NCBI GenBank assembly: GCA_030035585.1
Contig: CM057467.1
Coordinates: forward strand, 67,816,941 to 67,880,940
Length of the DNA: 64,000 nt
Reading direction: 5' to 3'
DNA from: Dugong dugon
Taxonomy: Eukaryota; Chordata; Mammalia; Sirenia; Dugongidae
Part shown: piece after piece, positions 20,800 to 31,885 of the stretch
Position numbering within the stretch: the stretch's first letter is position 1
Layout: every line of letters begins with the position of its first letter
Translations under genes and position numbers: made by a program
Notes under the pieces: generated by a model
Seen by the model: only the letters and a program-made list of their open reading frames with translations
Database searches by the model: none
Told to the model about the DNA's origin: nothing

Positions 20800-21012
20800 A
20801 AGCAACCCCACACTGAGCACCTGTTATCTGCCAAGCCTCTTTATGTACATGAGTGTCTTTAATCCTCATGACAACTCCATGACATTCCCATTTCCCAGAT
20901 GGGAGAAAATGAGGCTCCAACAAAGTCAACTGATACATCAGAGATTCTGTAGCAATAAGTTGTCAGAGCCTGGATTTGAACTCAGGTCTCTCTGATCCTA
21001 CCGTCTGAGCCC
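20800..21012 (-). mobile_element. MIR SINE, antisense
   Basis: 'tgagcacctgttatctgcca', 'ttaatcctcatgacaactcc' and 'gatttgaactcaggtctctc' are in order. Confidence 0.8.
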
Positions 21013-21014
21013 TT

Positions 21015-21385
21015 TGCCCCCATCCATTTAAGTCAGCAAGTAGATTGAATTTTCAGTTGAGGCCACCAAAAACGTGTGGCCAAGTTCTCAGAGACCCTTA
21101 CAGATAAATGTGAAACGCAAAACGTAACCCCCGGCAACCTCCAGCCACAGGAACATTGACTCGGCTTCCACGCCCAGCCTTGCATTAGTCAATAGTAATT
21201 GTCAGCGGTATTGATAGCGGTGGAGGCTTTTGCTGAGGTCATAGTGATACCACATGCAGCTGCCATCGATAATAACTTTTACGGGGTCCATTAAAGACAA
21301 TTTCTGCCCTGAAGGTTAATGTCAGCAGCTTTTATGTCACTGCTTAATATCCAGAATAAATACAGAATTGACTGGGTAATGTAAA
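21015..21385. promoter_or_regulatory. Candidate conserved enhancer with Onecut/homeodomain-like sites
   Basis: Repeat-free. AGTCAATAGTAATTG (21187-21201), ATTGATAG (21210-21217) between two AGCGGT copies (21204-21209, 21216-21221), CAGCTG (21257-21262), ATCGATAATAA (21265-21275), CCATTAAAG (21289-21297) and TTAAT motifs near 21316 and 21344 are packed together. The pattern resembles neural developmental enhancers, fitting the gene. Conservation is untested. Confidence 0.4.
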
Positions 21386-21720
21386 CACAAATCTTCTTTG
21401 GGACCCGTCAGGCAGAGCCAGCCCTCAGGCTCCTTCTGCTGAATTGGGCTGGCGAGCTGGGTTGTGGCAGTGAGGAGCTGGCATCATTCCAGGCACACAC
21501 TCGGCATTCAATAAATGCTTTTCATAAAATAAAGTTTGCGATTTAAACTCCACTCCCAACTACTGGGTCAGGCTAACACAGTGTCTCTTTTGTAGATTCA
21601 TTCTGTGACTGTGCTGAGCTCCTTCAGTATGCCAGACGTTATTCTACAGTCTAGATGAATAGAGGGGAGGAGGAGATAGAACAACTCGGTGGCCCTGTGC
21701 TGTGATAGAGGTATAGCAGG
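21386..21720. other. Intronic sequence without assigned features
   Basis: A short 'ggcattcaataaatgctttt' L2/MIR-like tail lies at about 21503-21522; otherwise nothing is recognised. Confidence 0.35.
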
Positions 21721-21724
21721 CAGT

Positions 21725-21960
21725 GCTGCAGAGTGGAAAGGACACTGGCTTCAGAGTCCAATGAGGAGAACTGGCCTCAAATCTTGGCTGCACCACGTCC
21801 AGCTGTATGACCTTGGTCAAGTCACTTCACCTCCCTGAGCCACAGTTTTCTCATTTTTAAAACAGCATGGCATCTTCCTTCCTTAAAGTGTTGTTGTGAG
21901 CGTTTACTGTAGCATTTGTGAAGCGTCTGGTCTGTGTTGGTTTTTAATTCATGCTAACGA
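21725..21960 (+). mobile_element. MIR SINE
   Basis: 'actggcttcagagtccaatg' to 'accttggtcaagtcacttca' and the downstream tail are present. Confidence 0.8.
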
Positions 21961-22740
21961 TTATTACTAATGTTTTAAAGAGCTCTGGGAGGACAGAATG
22001 AGGAGTCATTCGTTTTGCCCTGAGGGTGCAAAGGCTCATTGCTCCGTTCCAGTCATATTGTGCACTTGGGGTTGAAGGTGGAGTAGGATTTCGCTGAGCA
22101 GAAGGGATCTGAGAGAGGCATTCCCAGTGGAGGGAACTGCATGAGCCAAGGCTTAGAGGCATGAAGAGGCATGGTGGGTCTGGGGAATAGTGAGAATTTA
22201 CTCCATGCTTTAATCCCAGAGGCAAAGTGAGAAATTCACTTAGGGGAAAAAAATGGAAACAGAATCACAGTTACCCCAAAATTATCAAGCAGCCTGGGTG
22301 TCAAAAGGGAAATTAATGGTTAAGCTAGTTAGACAGCCAGATGGCTTATTCAGTCAGTAGATTAGGTGAGCATCTCCAAAGCACTGAGAGAAAGGAGCTC
22401 ATTACCAATTTAACTGAATTCATCCTCTACCCTCCCCAGCCCCATACCCATGAGACTCGGTTTAGAAAATCTATCATTAATTCCCGAAGTGGTCAGAGTA
22501 CTGCTGCTACATTGTGCACAAAGTTTCCTCATTGTACACAGACTCCCATCTTCTAAAGGATAGGAAGCCAAGGTAGAGAGAGAATCCCCACATTTGACTA
22601 CTCTTCTGCTTTGGGAGCCAGCCGACACTTCCTCCCTGGAATGCACAGATGCTTGACGTTTTCAGAGAATTAAAAGTCTTGCACCGCACAGAGTTATCCA
22701 TGTAATGAGGGCTGTAAGCGCCTGAGTTCCAAAGAGGATT
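21961..22740. other. Intronic sequence, partly L2-like
   Basis: 'cagtggagggaactgcatga' and 'ccaaggcttagaggcatgaa' (about 22125-22165) are like the inverted L2 body. No gene is seen. Confidence 0.4.
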
Positions 22741-22744
22741 GGGA

Positions 22745-23140
22745 AGGGCCTGGTGGATTCAGAGCATCTGAGAATCTGTGAGCTAGATGGGACCTTAAAG
22801 ACAACAAACAATTGACTCTTACCCTTTCCTCATTTTCTACCCAAGGAATCTGAGGCTCAGAGAAAAAAAAGAAAAACTATTACTGTCGAGTCGATGCTGA
22901 CTCATAGTGACCCTATAGGACAGAGTAGAACTGCCCCATAGGGTTTCCAAGGAGTGGCTGGTGGATTCAAACTGCTGACCTTTTGGTTAGCAGCTGTAAC
23001 ACTTAACCACTGCACCACCAGGGCTACAAGATTCAGAGAGGTTAGGCAATTTGCCCAACGTTGCACAGCTAGTAAGTGGAAAATCCAGGATTTGAATCCA
23101 GATCTGCCTCACTCCAGTACCCGTTCTCTCTCTTGACTAC
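22745..23140 (-). mobile_element. MIR-like SINE, antisense, split by an AfroSINE
   Basis: 'gatgggaccttaaagacaac' and 'aggaatctgaggctcagaga' lie left of the insertion, and 'gaggttaggcaatttgccca' and 'tttgaatccagatctgcctc' lie right of it. Confidence 0.65.
22866..23026 (-). mobile_element. AfroSINE, antisense, short subtype
   Basis: The internally deleted form ('tttccaaggagtggctggtg'). TCAGAGA repeats lie on both sides. Confidence 0.93.
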
Positions 23141-23645
23141 TGTACTCTACAGTTTGTCTTATTTTATAGAAACATGTTTTCGTTTGCTCAATAGATGAAC
23201 TATATGCGGTCTGGGAGGTGATTCTAGCTGTATCCAGAACATAGCCTTCTTCGTCAATGCTGGATGTGTCCAGCAAAGAAACTGAATCCATAGCCTGTTA
23301 CAGCTAATGAGGACTAGAAATCATACCAGATCACTCTCAAAATAAATTGTGACATGCTAGAGAGAAGACATTTAAAGTAGAGATTATAGAGTTTTAAGAG
23401 AAAAGTTCCAACCGGGGATAGCTGAAAAGGTTTTGTGGAAGAAATGCTGGTACCCTGGGCTTTGAGGGATTTAAAAAAAAAAAAAAAAAAGATGTTTACA
23501 GGTAAAGAGGAGGAAGAAAGGGTGTTGTGTGTGGATAAAGGCATCGAAATGGAAAAAGAGATGTGTCTCATGAGGCTGGAACTGGGAGTATGGGGGCAGT
23601 GTATGCTAGGAGCTAAGGTTGGAGAGTTAGGGGGATTTTCTGCAT
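23141..23645. other. Intronic sequence with a poly-A run
   Basis: A18 lies at 23473-23490. The rest is unassigned. Confidence 0.4.
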
Positions 23646-24265
23646 TTAACCACTCTTTGTTGAGTACCTACTATGTGCCAGGTACTGTTTTAGGTATTGG
23701 GGTAGCACTTGTAGCAATGATCATAACAGACAAAACTGCTGGCTATCATGGAGATTACATCCCAGTAGGGAAACCTGACACTGAATGATACATTATGTTT
23801 CAAGATGGTAACAGCTATGGAAAGGGGGATAGGGAGTGTGAGGGTAGGGGGTTGCAGTTTTAAATATGGTGGTCAGAGAAGGCTTCACTGAGAAGATGAC
23901 ATTTGAGCAGAGATCTGTAGTAGGTGAGAGAGCAAGTTATGAGGATATCTGGGAGAAGAGTCATGAGGAAGAGGGAACGTCAGGTGCAAAGGCCTTGAGG
24001 TAGAAGGATGCCTGGCTGGCTTGAAAAGCAGGAAGGTGGGCAGTTGGGCTGGAGGAGGGAAGGAGGACAGGGAGGTAACATGGGTAGGGCCATGCAGGCC
24101 ATTGCAGGGGGAGCCACGGGAGGGTTCTGAGCTGAGCAGTGACAAGGTCTGGCTAATGCTTGAATGGAATCATCCTGGAAGCAGTGTTGAGAGTAGACTC
24201 TAGAGAGTCAAAGTCAGAGGTTATTGCAGTAACGCGGGAGAGAGACAATGGGGGCTTGGGTCAGG
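23646..24265 (-). mobile_element. L2 LINE, long 3' fragment, antisense
   Basis: It starts at the inverted terminus ('gagtacctactatgtgccag') and continues through 'gaaggcttcactgagaagat', 'gcaaaggccttgaggtagaa', 'gggccatgcaggccattgca' and 'ggttattgcagtaacgcggg'. At about 600 bp it is the longest L2 piece in the window. Confidence 0.85.
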
Positions 24266-24730
24266 GGGAGCCATGGAGGCAGTAAGAGTGATATCTGTGC
24301 CTAGTGAAGGGAACAGAGCTGAGTCTCCATTACAGGATCTTGTTAGCATTGAGAAAGGCATTAGTACTCTTAGGTTCTGTGACCAAAATAGGCTCCCAAG
24401 TACTCTAAGGGGAGAGGACTCACATCCAGCCCTCCTTCTGGCATCACAGCTACTTTGGTCTAGTTGCAGGTCCTTTAGCCACTGGCCTGTCCTGCACCGC
24501 ATCTTAGACTCCACATCAGAAGGAAGCTCAAGTTCTCTCCCTTAGAGTTCATGAGCCACATCCCTTGTTCATTCCTCATACTATCCTCCATCCTGCTGCT
24601 GGCCATCTTGGTTTCTGACTTTGCTGCCTGACTCCCACTCCCGTCCTTGCCTTACCTCCAAATGAGACTCTTGGCACCATCTTTTTTTGTTATAATCTTG
24701 ACTTCCCCTAGGCCCTAATTCCAGCCTGTC
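24266..24730. other. Intronic sequence without assigned features
   Basis: No gene or repeat family is recognised. Confidence 0.4.
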
Positions 24731-24739
24731 CTTCTGCTT

Positions 24740-24935
24740 GTTGTTGTTGTTGAGTTGATTCCAACTCATAGCAACCCCATATGACAGAGTAGAACTGCCC
24801 CATAGGGTTTCCTAGGCTGTAATCTTTACAGGAGCAAATCACCAGGTCTTTTCTCCTGAGGAGCTGCTGGGTGGGTTCGAACTGCCAACCTTTTGGTTAG
24901 TAGCTGAGCACTTAACCATTACACCAACGGGGCTT
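24740..24935 (-). mobile_element. AfroSINE, antisense, with target-site duplication
   Basis: Full-length with a (GTT)n start. Direct repeats CTTCTGCTT lie at 24731-24739 and 24936-24944. Confidence 0.96.
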
Positions 24936-24944
24936 CTTCTGCTT

Positions 24945-25605
24945 AGTTGCCCTAAACTACCTTGGTGAGGTAGCCATCCAGTTTTACCTGCCCTGGGACC
25001 TCCACCTCCTTAGCACCACCTCTGCTGGAATTGCCTGTGTCCTGGGAGCCGATATCTAACAGCTGCAAACATTGTTGCTCTTATAAGTTCCTGATAAGAG
25101 GACTTTAAGAAGTCCTGGCCCAGTTTAAATGCACCCCAAATCCACTTCCCACAGACGAGCTCCGCTACTCTCCCCTGTGGGCAGCACATACTAATATTGA
25201 CAGCACCCTGCTTCTGAACTGGAAGGAAAGAAAAGGAGAGAGGGAGATTCAAAGCTGTGCTAAATTAAGATTGAGTGCATTCTGGAAACTAGGTTAAGAC
25301 ATGCTGTGTGTGCAGGGAGGTGCAGCAAACAAGAGTTTTGCTTTTAATTTAAGCCACCATGACTTTCAGTTCCAGTGGAAGCAACGATGTGCAGAATGAC
25401 ATACTTCTTACCGATAAATGTTTGAGAGGCATTTTTTCCCCATCAGTAAGCTCAGCTTTGTCCAGGGAGCATGGTGCCTGTGCCTGTTTCAACTTCGTCT
25501 AACTCAGAGTGATTTCAGGGAAGAAAGGGAGCAAGCAATGGTGGGAAAAGAGCTTCATGCCAACAGGAACCTAGTCCCAGTGCCAGGGTATATGGAGTTC
25601 TGAGA
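24945..25605. other. Intronic sequence without assigned features
   Basis: No gene or repeat family is recognised. Confidence 0.4.
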
Positions 25606-25725
25606 GGAATGTAGTTTCAGTTTTAGGCCCTGTCACCAATCCCAGGGTGACCTTGGGCGAGTCACTTCTCCTCTCTGGGCATTGAGTTTCCCCACCGGCC
25701 AAGTAGGGTCTTTGGAATCTCAGGC
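25606..25725 (+). mobile_element. MIR SINE fragment
   Basis: 'gtgaccttgggcgagtcact' core. Confidence 0.65.
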
Positions 25726-25734
25726 ATGGAGATA

Positions 25735-25920
25735 ATGGAAGGAGAATGAGCTGGAGTCACACTTGGAATCCCAGCTCAGCCACTTAGGAATTGGATGATT
25801 TTGTGCACATGACTGAATCTCATTGAGCTTCAGTTTCTTCATCTGCAAAATGGGTATGAAAGAATGCCTACCTTTTAAGGTTGCAATGAGAATGAAAAGT
25901 GATTCTAAACGTGAAAGACA
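25735..25920 (+). mobile_element. MIR SINE
   Basis: 'gagctggagtcacacttgga' to 'gcttcagtttcttcatctgc' and 'aatgagaatgaaaagtgatt'. Confidence 0.75.
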
Positions 25921-26690
25921 TGTGTTTCTCAGTCTGTGGGTCATAACTGACTGTGAAATAAATTCCATGGATTAGCACCATCATTTAAAATAATAGTAAT
26001 GAATAGAGAGGAGCAGAATAGAGTACATAGAATATAGTGAAGTATTGTTTTGTGAAATCTTCGTTTCAGTTACAGTTTACACTCGGCACAGGTACTACAA
26101 CATCCTGGAAAATGTATTTCTTACTATGAAGCGTAGTAAAAAAAAGTTTGAAAGATGTTCCCTGGCATATAACAGGAACTTGTAAATGCCGATTCTCTTC
26201 TTTCAAGGACCCCTCCATACGGAGATTCCATGATTCAAGATGTCAATACTGCTATTAAATGCTTCTCTCTCTCTCCCTCCTTCCTTTCCCCCATCCCCCT
26301 GCCCCTTTCTCTGTTTCTTCTGGGGAGTTCATATGGGTTTGCACATGAAGCCTTTTACTTATGAACTCTACCTGTCATTAATTACAAAAATAATGCTTAC
26401 TGTGTATTACGCATTTATAATGAGCCAGGTAGTGTTCCTGCGTTGTTTTATTCATTTATCATGATCAATCTGTCAGGAACGGTTTGTTATCTCCTTTTTA
26501 TAGATAATAAAATTCATCCAGGAATCATGAAACTACACCTAACCCAGGCCTGTCTAAATCTGAAACCATCCTCTTACCTTTGGCCATATTGCCTCATGGA
26601 GATGGAATAAAAAGTATTTGAGTGAATTACTGCCCATGCTTTTGTGGGTTAAAAAGATAATAATATTCTTGATCATCCCTTCTTAAAAAC
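25921..26690. other. Intronic AT-rich sequence
   Basis: A pyrimidine-rich tract lies at 26262-26310. MIR-like pieces near 26385-26560 ('gagccaggtagtgttcctgc') are faint. No gene is seen. Confidence 0.4.
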
Positions 26691-26699
26691 AAATAATAA

Positions 26700-26965
26700 T
26701 GGCTCACATTTATAAGCACAAACTTGAGCCAGACTGCCTGGGTTTGAGTCCCAGCTCTGTCACTTTTTAGCTGTGTTACCTTGTATTACAGAAGGCAAAT
26801 TTCTTAATCTCTCCATGACTCAGTTTCCTCACCTGTAAAATGGGGATAATTCTAGTATCTACCTCAGAGAGTGGTTGTGAGGATTAAGTGATTTAAGGGA
26901 ATTAATGTACTTGGAATAGTGCCTGGCATGTAGCAAGTGCTGTGTAAGTATTTGCTATTATTATT
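26700..26965 (+). mobile_element. MIR SINE, nearly complete
   Basis: 'cctgggtttgagtcccagct', 'cagtttcctcacctgtaaaa' and 'agtgcctggcatgtagcaag' are all close to the consensus as I remember it. Confidence 0.9.
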
Positions 26966-26969
26966 ACTG

Positions 26970-27125
26970 TTAATTGCAAAGGACTTCATGATTTACAGAG
27001 TGTTTTCACATTTTGCTTAATATTTGCAACAGCTTTTGAGGTAGATAGCAGTCTCCTTATCAGATGAAAGTGCTTTGAGGTCACACAGCTGGAAAGTGCT
27101 AGAGGTGCCCCGGGACCATCCAACT
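26970..27125 (-). mobile_element. MIR SINE fragment, antisense, facing the preceding MIR
   Basis: 'tgatttacagagtgttttca' and 'tttgaggtcacacagctgga'. Together with the forward MIR it forms an inverted pair. Confidence 0.6.
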
Positions 27126-27930
27126 CCATACCCCTGCACTCCTGTTCATAACCATGTCTGGTGGCTGGTCAACCTACTCTTACCAGCAAAGATGATTCCT
27201 CAGGTACCAGCGTGAAACCGCTCCAGCAAACCTGATTTTCCGCAGGCCACTTTCTCCCATCTGCTCTGTGAGGAGGATCTCAGCATGCGTTACCTATTCT
27301 GAAAGAAACGTCCCTTCTAATAAATAGTGAAAGCCTTTATGTTGCCAACACTGAAAAAGAATTTCCTTTCCGTCACCATTCAGCAGCCTAGCTCCTAAAT
27401 GAGTTTGCTGTACTTAGCTTTGTCGCGTCCTAACTACAAAACAAATTGCTTTCCTGAAATGCTCCTTCAAGAAGGAAATAAGTGGAGGAAGTAACCAGGT
27501 TCAAAGACTGCTATAAACGAAGGAGAATTGTTGCCATTTCAGCTGCTTATAAGGATGGAAAAGGGGAGAAAAGGAGCCCTCGTGGGTGTGAAGTTTGAAA
27601 GTGGGCTGTGAAAATGCAAAGGAAGGCTCTTCAATAGGAACCAAGTGGGCTAAGTCAGAAGTTAGGCAGCACATTGGAAGGGAGGCATTTCCAGGCACCT
27701 TTCCAGCCCTGGAGCCTCACCTGATAGTGGACTGAGGGAAACCACTTAACCTAAAGGATTTACCCTTCTTTCTACCTGCATTCACAGCCATCAATAATTT
27801 ATTACCACAGCAGTAAACTTAGAAGTGGTAAAAGATGGATTTTATTTGGAAAAAAATATTGTGCCATTTTTTCACCCAACTAGATTTTAAAAACTCCTCA
27901 GCAGTCTGCTATAGCAGCCTGGCCATTATT
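27126..27930. other. Intronic sequence without assigned features
   Basis: No gene or repeat family is recognised. Confidence 0.4.
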
Positions 27931-27940
27931 ACTCACATTT

Positions 27941-28111
27941 GTTGTTGCTGTTAGTTGCAGTCAAATCACCTCCAACTCCTGGCAACTTTATGTAGGCAGA
28001 ACGGAATATTGCCGGGTCCTCTGCCATCTCTATGATATTTGGTATGCTTGAGCCCATTGTTGAAGCTATTGTGTCAGTCCATCTCATTGACTGTTTCCCT
28101 TATTTTCACTG
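27941..28111 (-). mobile_element. RTE LINE 3' end, antisense, with target-site duplication
   Basis: It starts (GTT)n and continues through 'atgcttgagcccattgttga' and 'gtcagtccatctcattgac', beyond the part shared with AfroSINE, so it derives from the LINE. Direct repeats ACTCACATTT lie at 27931-27940 and 28112-28121. It is heavily 5' truncated. Confidence 0.9.
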
Positions 28112-28144
28112 ACTCACATTTAGGAAGTACTTAATAGCTCACAA

Positions 28145-28330
28145 GGAGCCCTGGTTGCCCAGTGGTTAAAGCACTCAGCTGCTAACTGAAAGGTTGGTGG
28201 TTCGAAACCACCAGTGGTAGTCTGCTTGCATAAGGATTTACGGCCTTGGAAACCCTATAGGGCAGTTCTACTCTGTCCTATAGGGTTGCTATGAGTCAGA
28301 ACTGACTCAAAGGCAGTAGGTTTGGTTTGG
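28145..28330 (+). mobile_element. AfroSINE with target-site duplication
   Basis: Head 'ggagccctggttgcccag' and a GTTTGGTTTGG tail. Direct repeats taatagctcacaa (28132-28144) and taattgctcacaa (28331-28343) flank it. Confidence 0.96.
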
Positions 28331-28399
28331 TAATTGCTCACAAAACCCTTTAATACCTAACATTTCATAAATAATCACATCATTTCTCCATTCCAGGGT

Positions 28400-28990
28400 A
28401 CCTGAGTCCACATCCTCACTTTGAACCCTAACAATGTACCTTGGGACTTGGAGCCTGTGTTGGAGGTCCCCAAGGTTCAATGAATCACTAGAAAGACTCA
28501 CAGAACTCAACATAAAGTCATACTCATGGCTAAGGTTTATTATAGTAAAAGTATACAAAGCAAAATCAATAAAGGGAAAAGGCGTGGGGGACTCAGTACA
28601 GGTAAAACCAAGTGTAAGCTTCTAAGAGTCCTCTCCCAGTAGAATTACTGATGATGTGCTGATCCCTCCACTAACAAGCTGTAACAACATACACAAAGTG
28701 TTATCTACCAGGAAAGTTCAGTAGAGATTCAGTGTCCAAGGCTGGTCACATGGGCAGCCTTCTCTAGTACATACCAGAATTCCAGACTTTCAAAAGGAAA
28801 GCAGCTATATAGCATAAACCACAGTGTTTGTACAAACATCTTCAGCACAGTAAGCCACCCTTATCATTTAGGGAAAGTTTTATATCAGTGTAGGGAACTG
28901 TTTACCAGCCAAGTTCCCAGATACCAGCCAGGGGCCAGCCTTGCAAGCAGGCCTTCCTAAGGACAGAAGTTTGGGGCCTCCTGTGTTAAC
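28400..28990 (-). mobile_element. ERVL-type LTR remnant, antisense
   Basis: 'ctcatggctaaggtttatta', 'tcctctcccagtagaattac', 'gttatctaccaggaaagttc' and 'gtaccagaattccagac'-like blocks appear in the order I remember for an inverted MER21-like LTR. The family name is uncertain. No coding genes are attached. Confidence 0.55.
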
Positions 28991-29785
28991 TCTTTTCTGC
29001 GCAGAGCCTCTTTGGACTCCCCTCCTGTTAAGCTGGTGAGTGAGCCTAGCTCACCACCCAGCATATACTTCTCAGTTCTGTCTCTACTCATTGTCCTTCA
29101 TGCAATAACTCTTATAAAGTGATTAAAAACTTTATCTCTGAGAAACTGCCCGATAAAGAAAGCTCACTGCTAGTATTGGTAATGAAAGTGAAGAGAAAGT
29201 GAAATCATGAATCTTAGGAAAAAAAGGTTTAAAGGAATCTCAGTAGGATAATACTACTTGGTCTATAGTGGTATTGATAAATTAGAGGCAGGGGGAGGGG
29301 AATGGGGAGCTGTGAAGCTAAATGACTGAACAAGTGCTGTTTGCATACATTTATCCATTTAGCAATGTGTTCTAGGCAGTGTGGTAGGGCTGGATGGTTG
29401 TGACTGGGTGTCTTAATAAATCTTACCTAGAAGGCAGGAAGAATGAAATAAGGCTAAAATTATAATTAGTAAAGTAGTCACTCATATTATGCAGGTCAGG
29501 GGGATGTTAGGTCATTTCTGTGGTTTAGACAATGTTCTTGGTTTTGTCTGTGTTTAGACATGATGACTGAATGAGCTTGTTTCTGTCTTGATCGTTATAG
29601 TCAGAGTGGCCTTGTCTGAAGGTGGGGTTCTGTGAACTTGTGCCAGGCCAGCTCCTGGCTCTCAGGGCCCGCTTTTCTCTTTCTCATCCCAAACCAAAAG
29701 ACAGAGGAATAAACCGATTGGGCCAGGTGTAAAAGCTTGCTTCAAGGGCCTTCACTGACCTGTAGCCATGATAAATCTCAGTGTC
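28991..29785. other. Intronic sequence without assigned features
   Basis: No gene or repeat family is recognised. Confidence 0.4.
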
Positions 29786-29789
29786 CAGG

Positions 29790-30045
29790 GACAATAATAC
29801 TAAAAATTACTATTTATTGTATACTTATTATAAGCCAGGTGCCATATAAGTCTTTTTAGATATATAATCTCATTTCATCCTCTTCACATCTCTACAAGGT
29901 TGGAATTTTAATGTTTTTGCAGATAAGGAAATGGAGGCTCCACAGGTTAAGTGACTTTCTTTCTGGCCTCCCAACTAAGAAGTGGTAGAGGCTGAATTCA
30001 AACACAGGTCTGCCTGACTCCAAAGCCTGAGCTTTTTCCACTGCC
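29790..30045 (-). mobile_element. MIR SINE, antisense
   Basis: 'gtatacttattataagccag', 'gataaggaaatggaggctcc' and 'aattcaaacacaggtctgcc'. Confidence 0.8.
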
Positions 30046-30325
30046 CTAGGCCTCTTTGACATGTAAGTGCATAGGTGCACTGAGAGACAGCTTGCCAGGC
30101 AGTTTGCTGAGACTAGGTTTAATTCAAGGAACAAGACATCTCTGAGACAAATCTGAACTGTGTTCATAGGGAGTTTCTAGTGCCAAAAAAATATCCTGGC
30201 CCACAGAAGCCCAGGCCCTGGCAGAGTGTGGTGGCTTCCAGAAGCTGCTGTCATAAGGCTAGCAAAGGAACCAATAATGGTGTTCCCAGAGAGGGAAGGG
30301 TGGGCTTGATCTGTTTTGATTCCTG
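30046..30325. other. Intronic sequence without assigned features
   Basis: No gene or repeat family is recognised. Confidence 0.35.
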
Positions 30326-30450
30326 TATAGTTGGCTAATTAATATGAAAAAGAGCTGCTCATTGTTGATTAACTTTGTATTCTACTATGACGATGTCTTA
30401 ATGAAACTCAATATCTATAGTCAAAAGCTGAGGTGAAACCTTTTAAGAGG
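30326..30450. promoter_or_regulatory. Candidate AT-rich regulatory island
   Basis: CTAATTAATATG (30335-30346), GTTGATTAAC (30364-30373) and CTTAATGAA (30398-30406) cluster in repeat-free sequence. Function is inferred from motif density only. Confidence 0.3.
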
Positions 30451-30784
30451 AAGTGGCGGTTTACCTTGCCATCCCCTTCAGACATTCAGCATTGTTTAAT
30501 GGGGTGGGAGTGAGGATAATAACAAGTTTGTTCCCTTGGTCAGAGGCATCATTTTTCTTTCAGTGGTCCATTTTGTGTTTATCTAGAAGCCTTTTCACAG
30601 GTCCGTGTAGATCTAGGCAAGACTATGGTTTATCTATCACAGTATACTCAGTACTTGGCATGTAAGAATCGATATGTATAGATTAGAATGGATTCTCACT
30701 GGATCCCTATGAGTGATCAGGCCCATGTTTCAGAATACAGGACTGAGCCTAGAAAGAGAAACAGAGGAGAATGGACCTAATATT

Positions 30785-31482
30785 TGTTGTTAGTTGCCGT
30801 GGATCAGCTCCTACTCATGGCGACCTACGCATAACAGAAGGAAAGATGGCCTGGTCGTGCACCATCTTCATGATCACTGGTATGTTGTTGTCGTGGCTGT
30901 TGTGTCAGTCCATCTCACTGAGGGTCTCCCTCAGTTTTGTTGGCCCTCTCCTTTACCAAACATGATATCCTTTTCTAGTGATTGGTCTTTCCTGATGACG
31001 TGTCCAAAGTAAGGGAGTTGAAGTCTCACCATTGAGAGTTTCCCTCCTTTTCGTCGGCCCTCTCCCAAACATGATGGCCTTTTCTAGCGATTGGTCTCTC
31101 CTGATGACGTGTCCACAATAAGCAAGTTGAGGTCTCGCCATTCTCGCCTCTAAGGAACATTCTGGTTATATTTCTTCTAAGACTGATCTGTTCATTCTTT
31201 TGGCAGTCCATGGTATAGTCAATGTTCTTTGGCAACCTCACAATTCAAATGCATCAAATCTTTTTCTGTCTTCGCTTTTCACTATCCAACTTTCACACAC
31301 GTACAAGGCAATTAAAAACACCGTGACTTGGGTCAGATGCACCTTAGTCATCAAAGTGACATCTTAACTTTATAAAACTTTAAATAGGTCTTTTGTAGCA
31401 GATTTGCCCAATACAGATAGGTCGTTTGAGTTTTTGACCACTGCTTGCTTTCATGGGCATTGATTGTTGATTGAGTAATTAA
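30785..31482 (-). mobile_element. RTE LINE 3' fragment, antisense, with internal duplication
   Basis: It reads from the shared tail ('gttgttagttgccgtggatc') through 'tctaaggaacattctggtta', 'ttttggcagtccatggtata', 'gtgacttgggtcagatgcac' and 'gcagatttgcccaatacag', the inverted reverse-transcriptase end and 3' UTR. A unit of about 114 bp is duplicated (30920-31033 and 31034-31142). Stops and indels make it non-functional. Confidence 0.9.
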
Positions 31483-31510
31483 TATTTATCAGATGCCTAT
31501 TAGGTGTCAG

Positions 31511-31720
31511 AGGGTACCTGGGTCGTGCAAACAATTTGTGCTTGTCTACTAGCCTACAGGTTGGTAGTTCGAACCCACCAGTGGTGCCACAGTAGAAAGG
31601 ACTGGCAGTCTGCTTCCGTAAGGATTACAGCCAAGAAAACCCTATGGAGCGGATCTACTCTGTAACACATGGGTTGCCAGAGTTGGAATCAACTCAATAG
31701 TACTAGGTTTGGTTTTTCAA
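31511..31720 (+). mobile_element. AfroSINE with target-site duplication
   Basis: Direct repeats tattaggtgtcag (31498-31510) and tattaggtgccag (31722-31734) flank a full-length element. Confidence 0.95.
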
Positions 31721-31885
31721 TTTATTAGGTGCCAGGCACTGTCCCAGGCACTTGAGCCCACCACCATTCAGGATCCTGATTCCTCAGTGAGTTTGCAGCT
31801 TTTCAGTGTCTTCAGAACTAGAAATAGAAGAAAATGTATCATCTGAGTAATCCAGCAGTTGTGACTCACCCGGGATTTTGAACCA

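Noticed and set aside
28400..28990. Endogenous retroviral genes next to LTR-like sequence
   Set aside because: Only LTR-type sequence is visible here and at the other LTRs; no gag, pol or env reading could be recognised.
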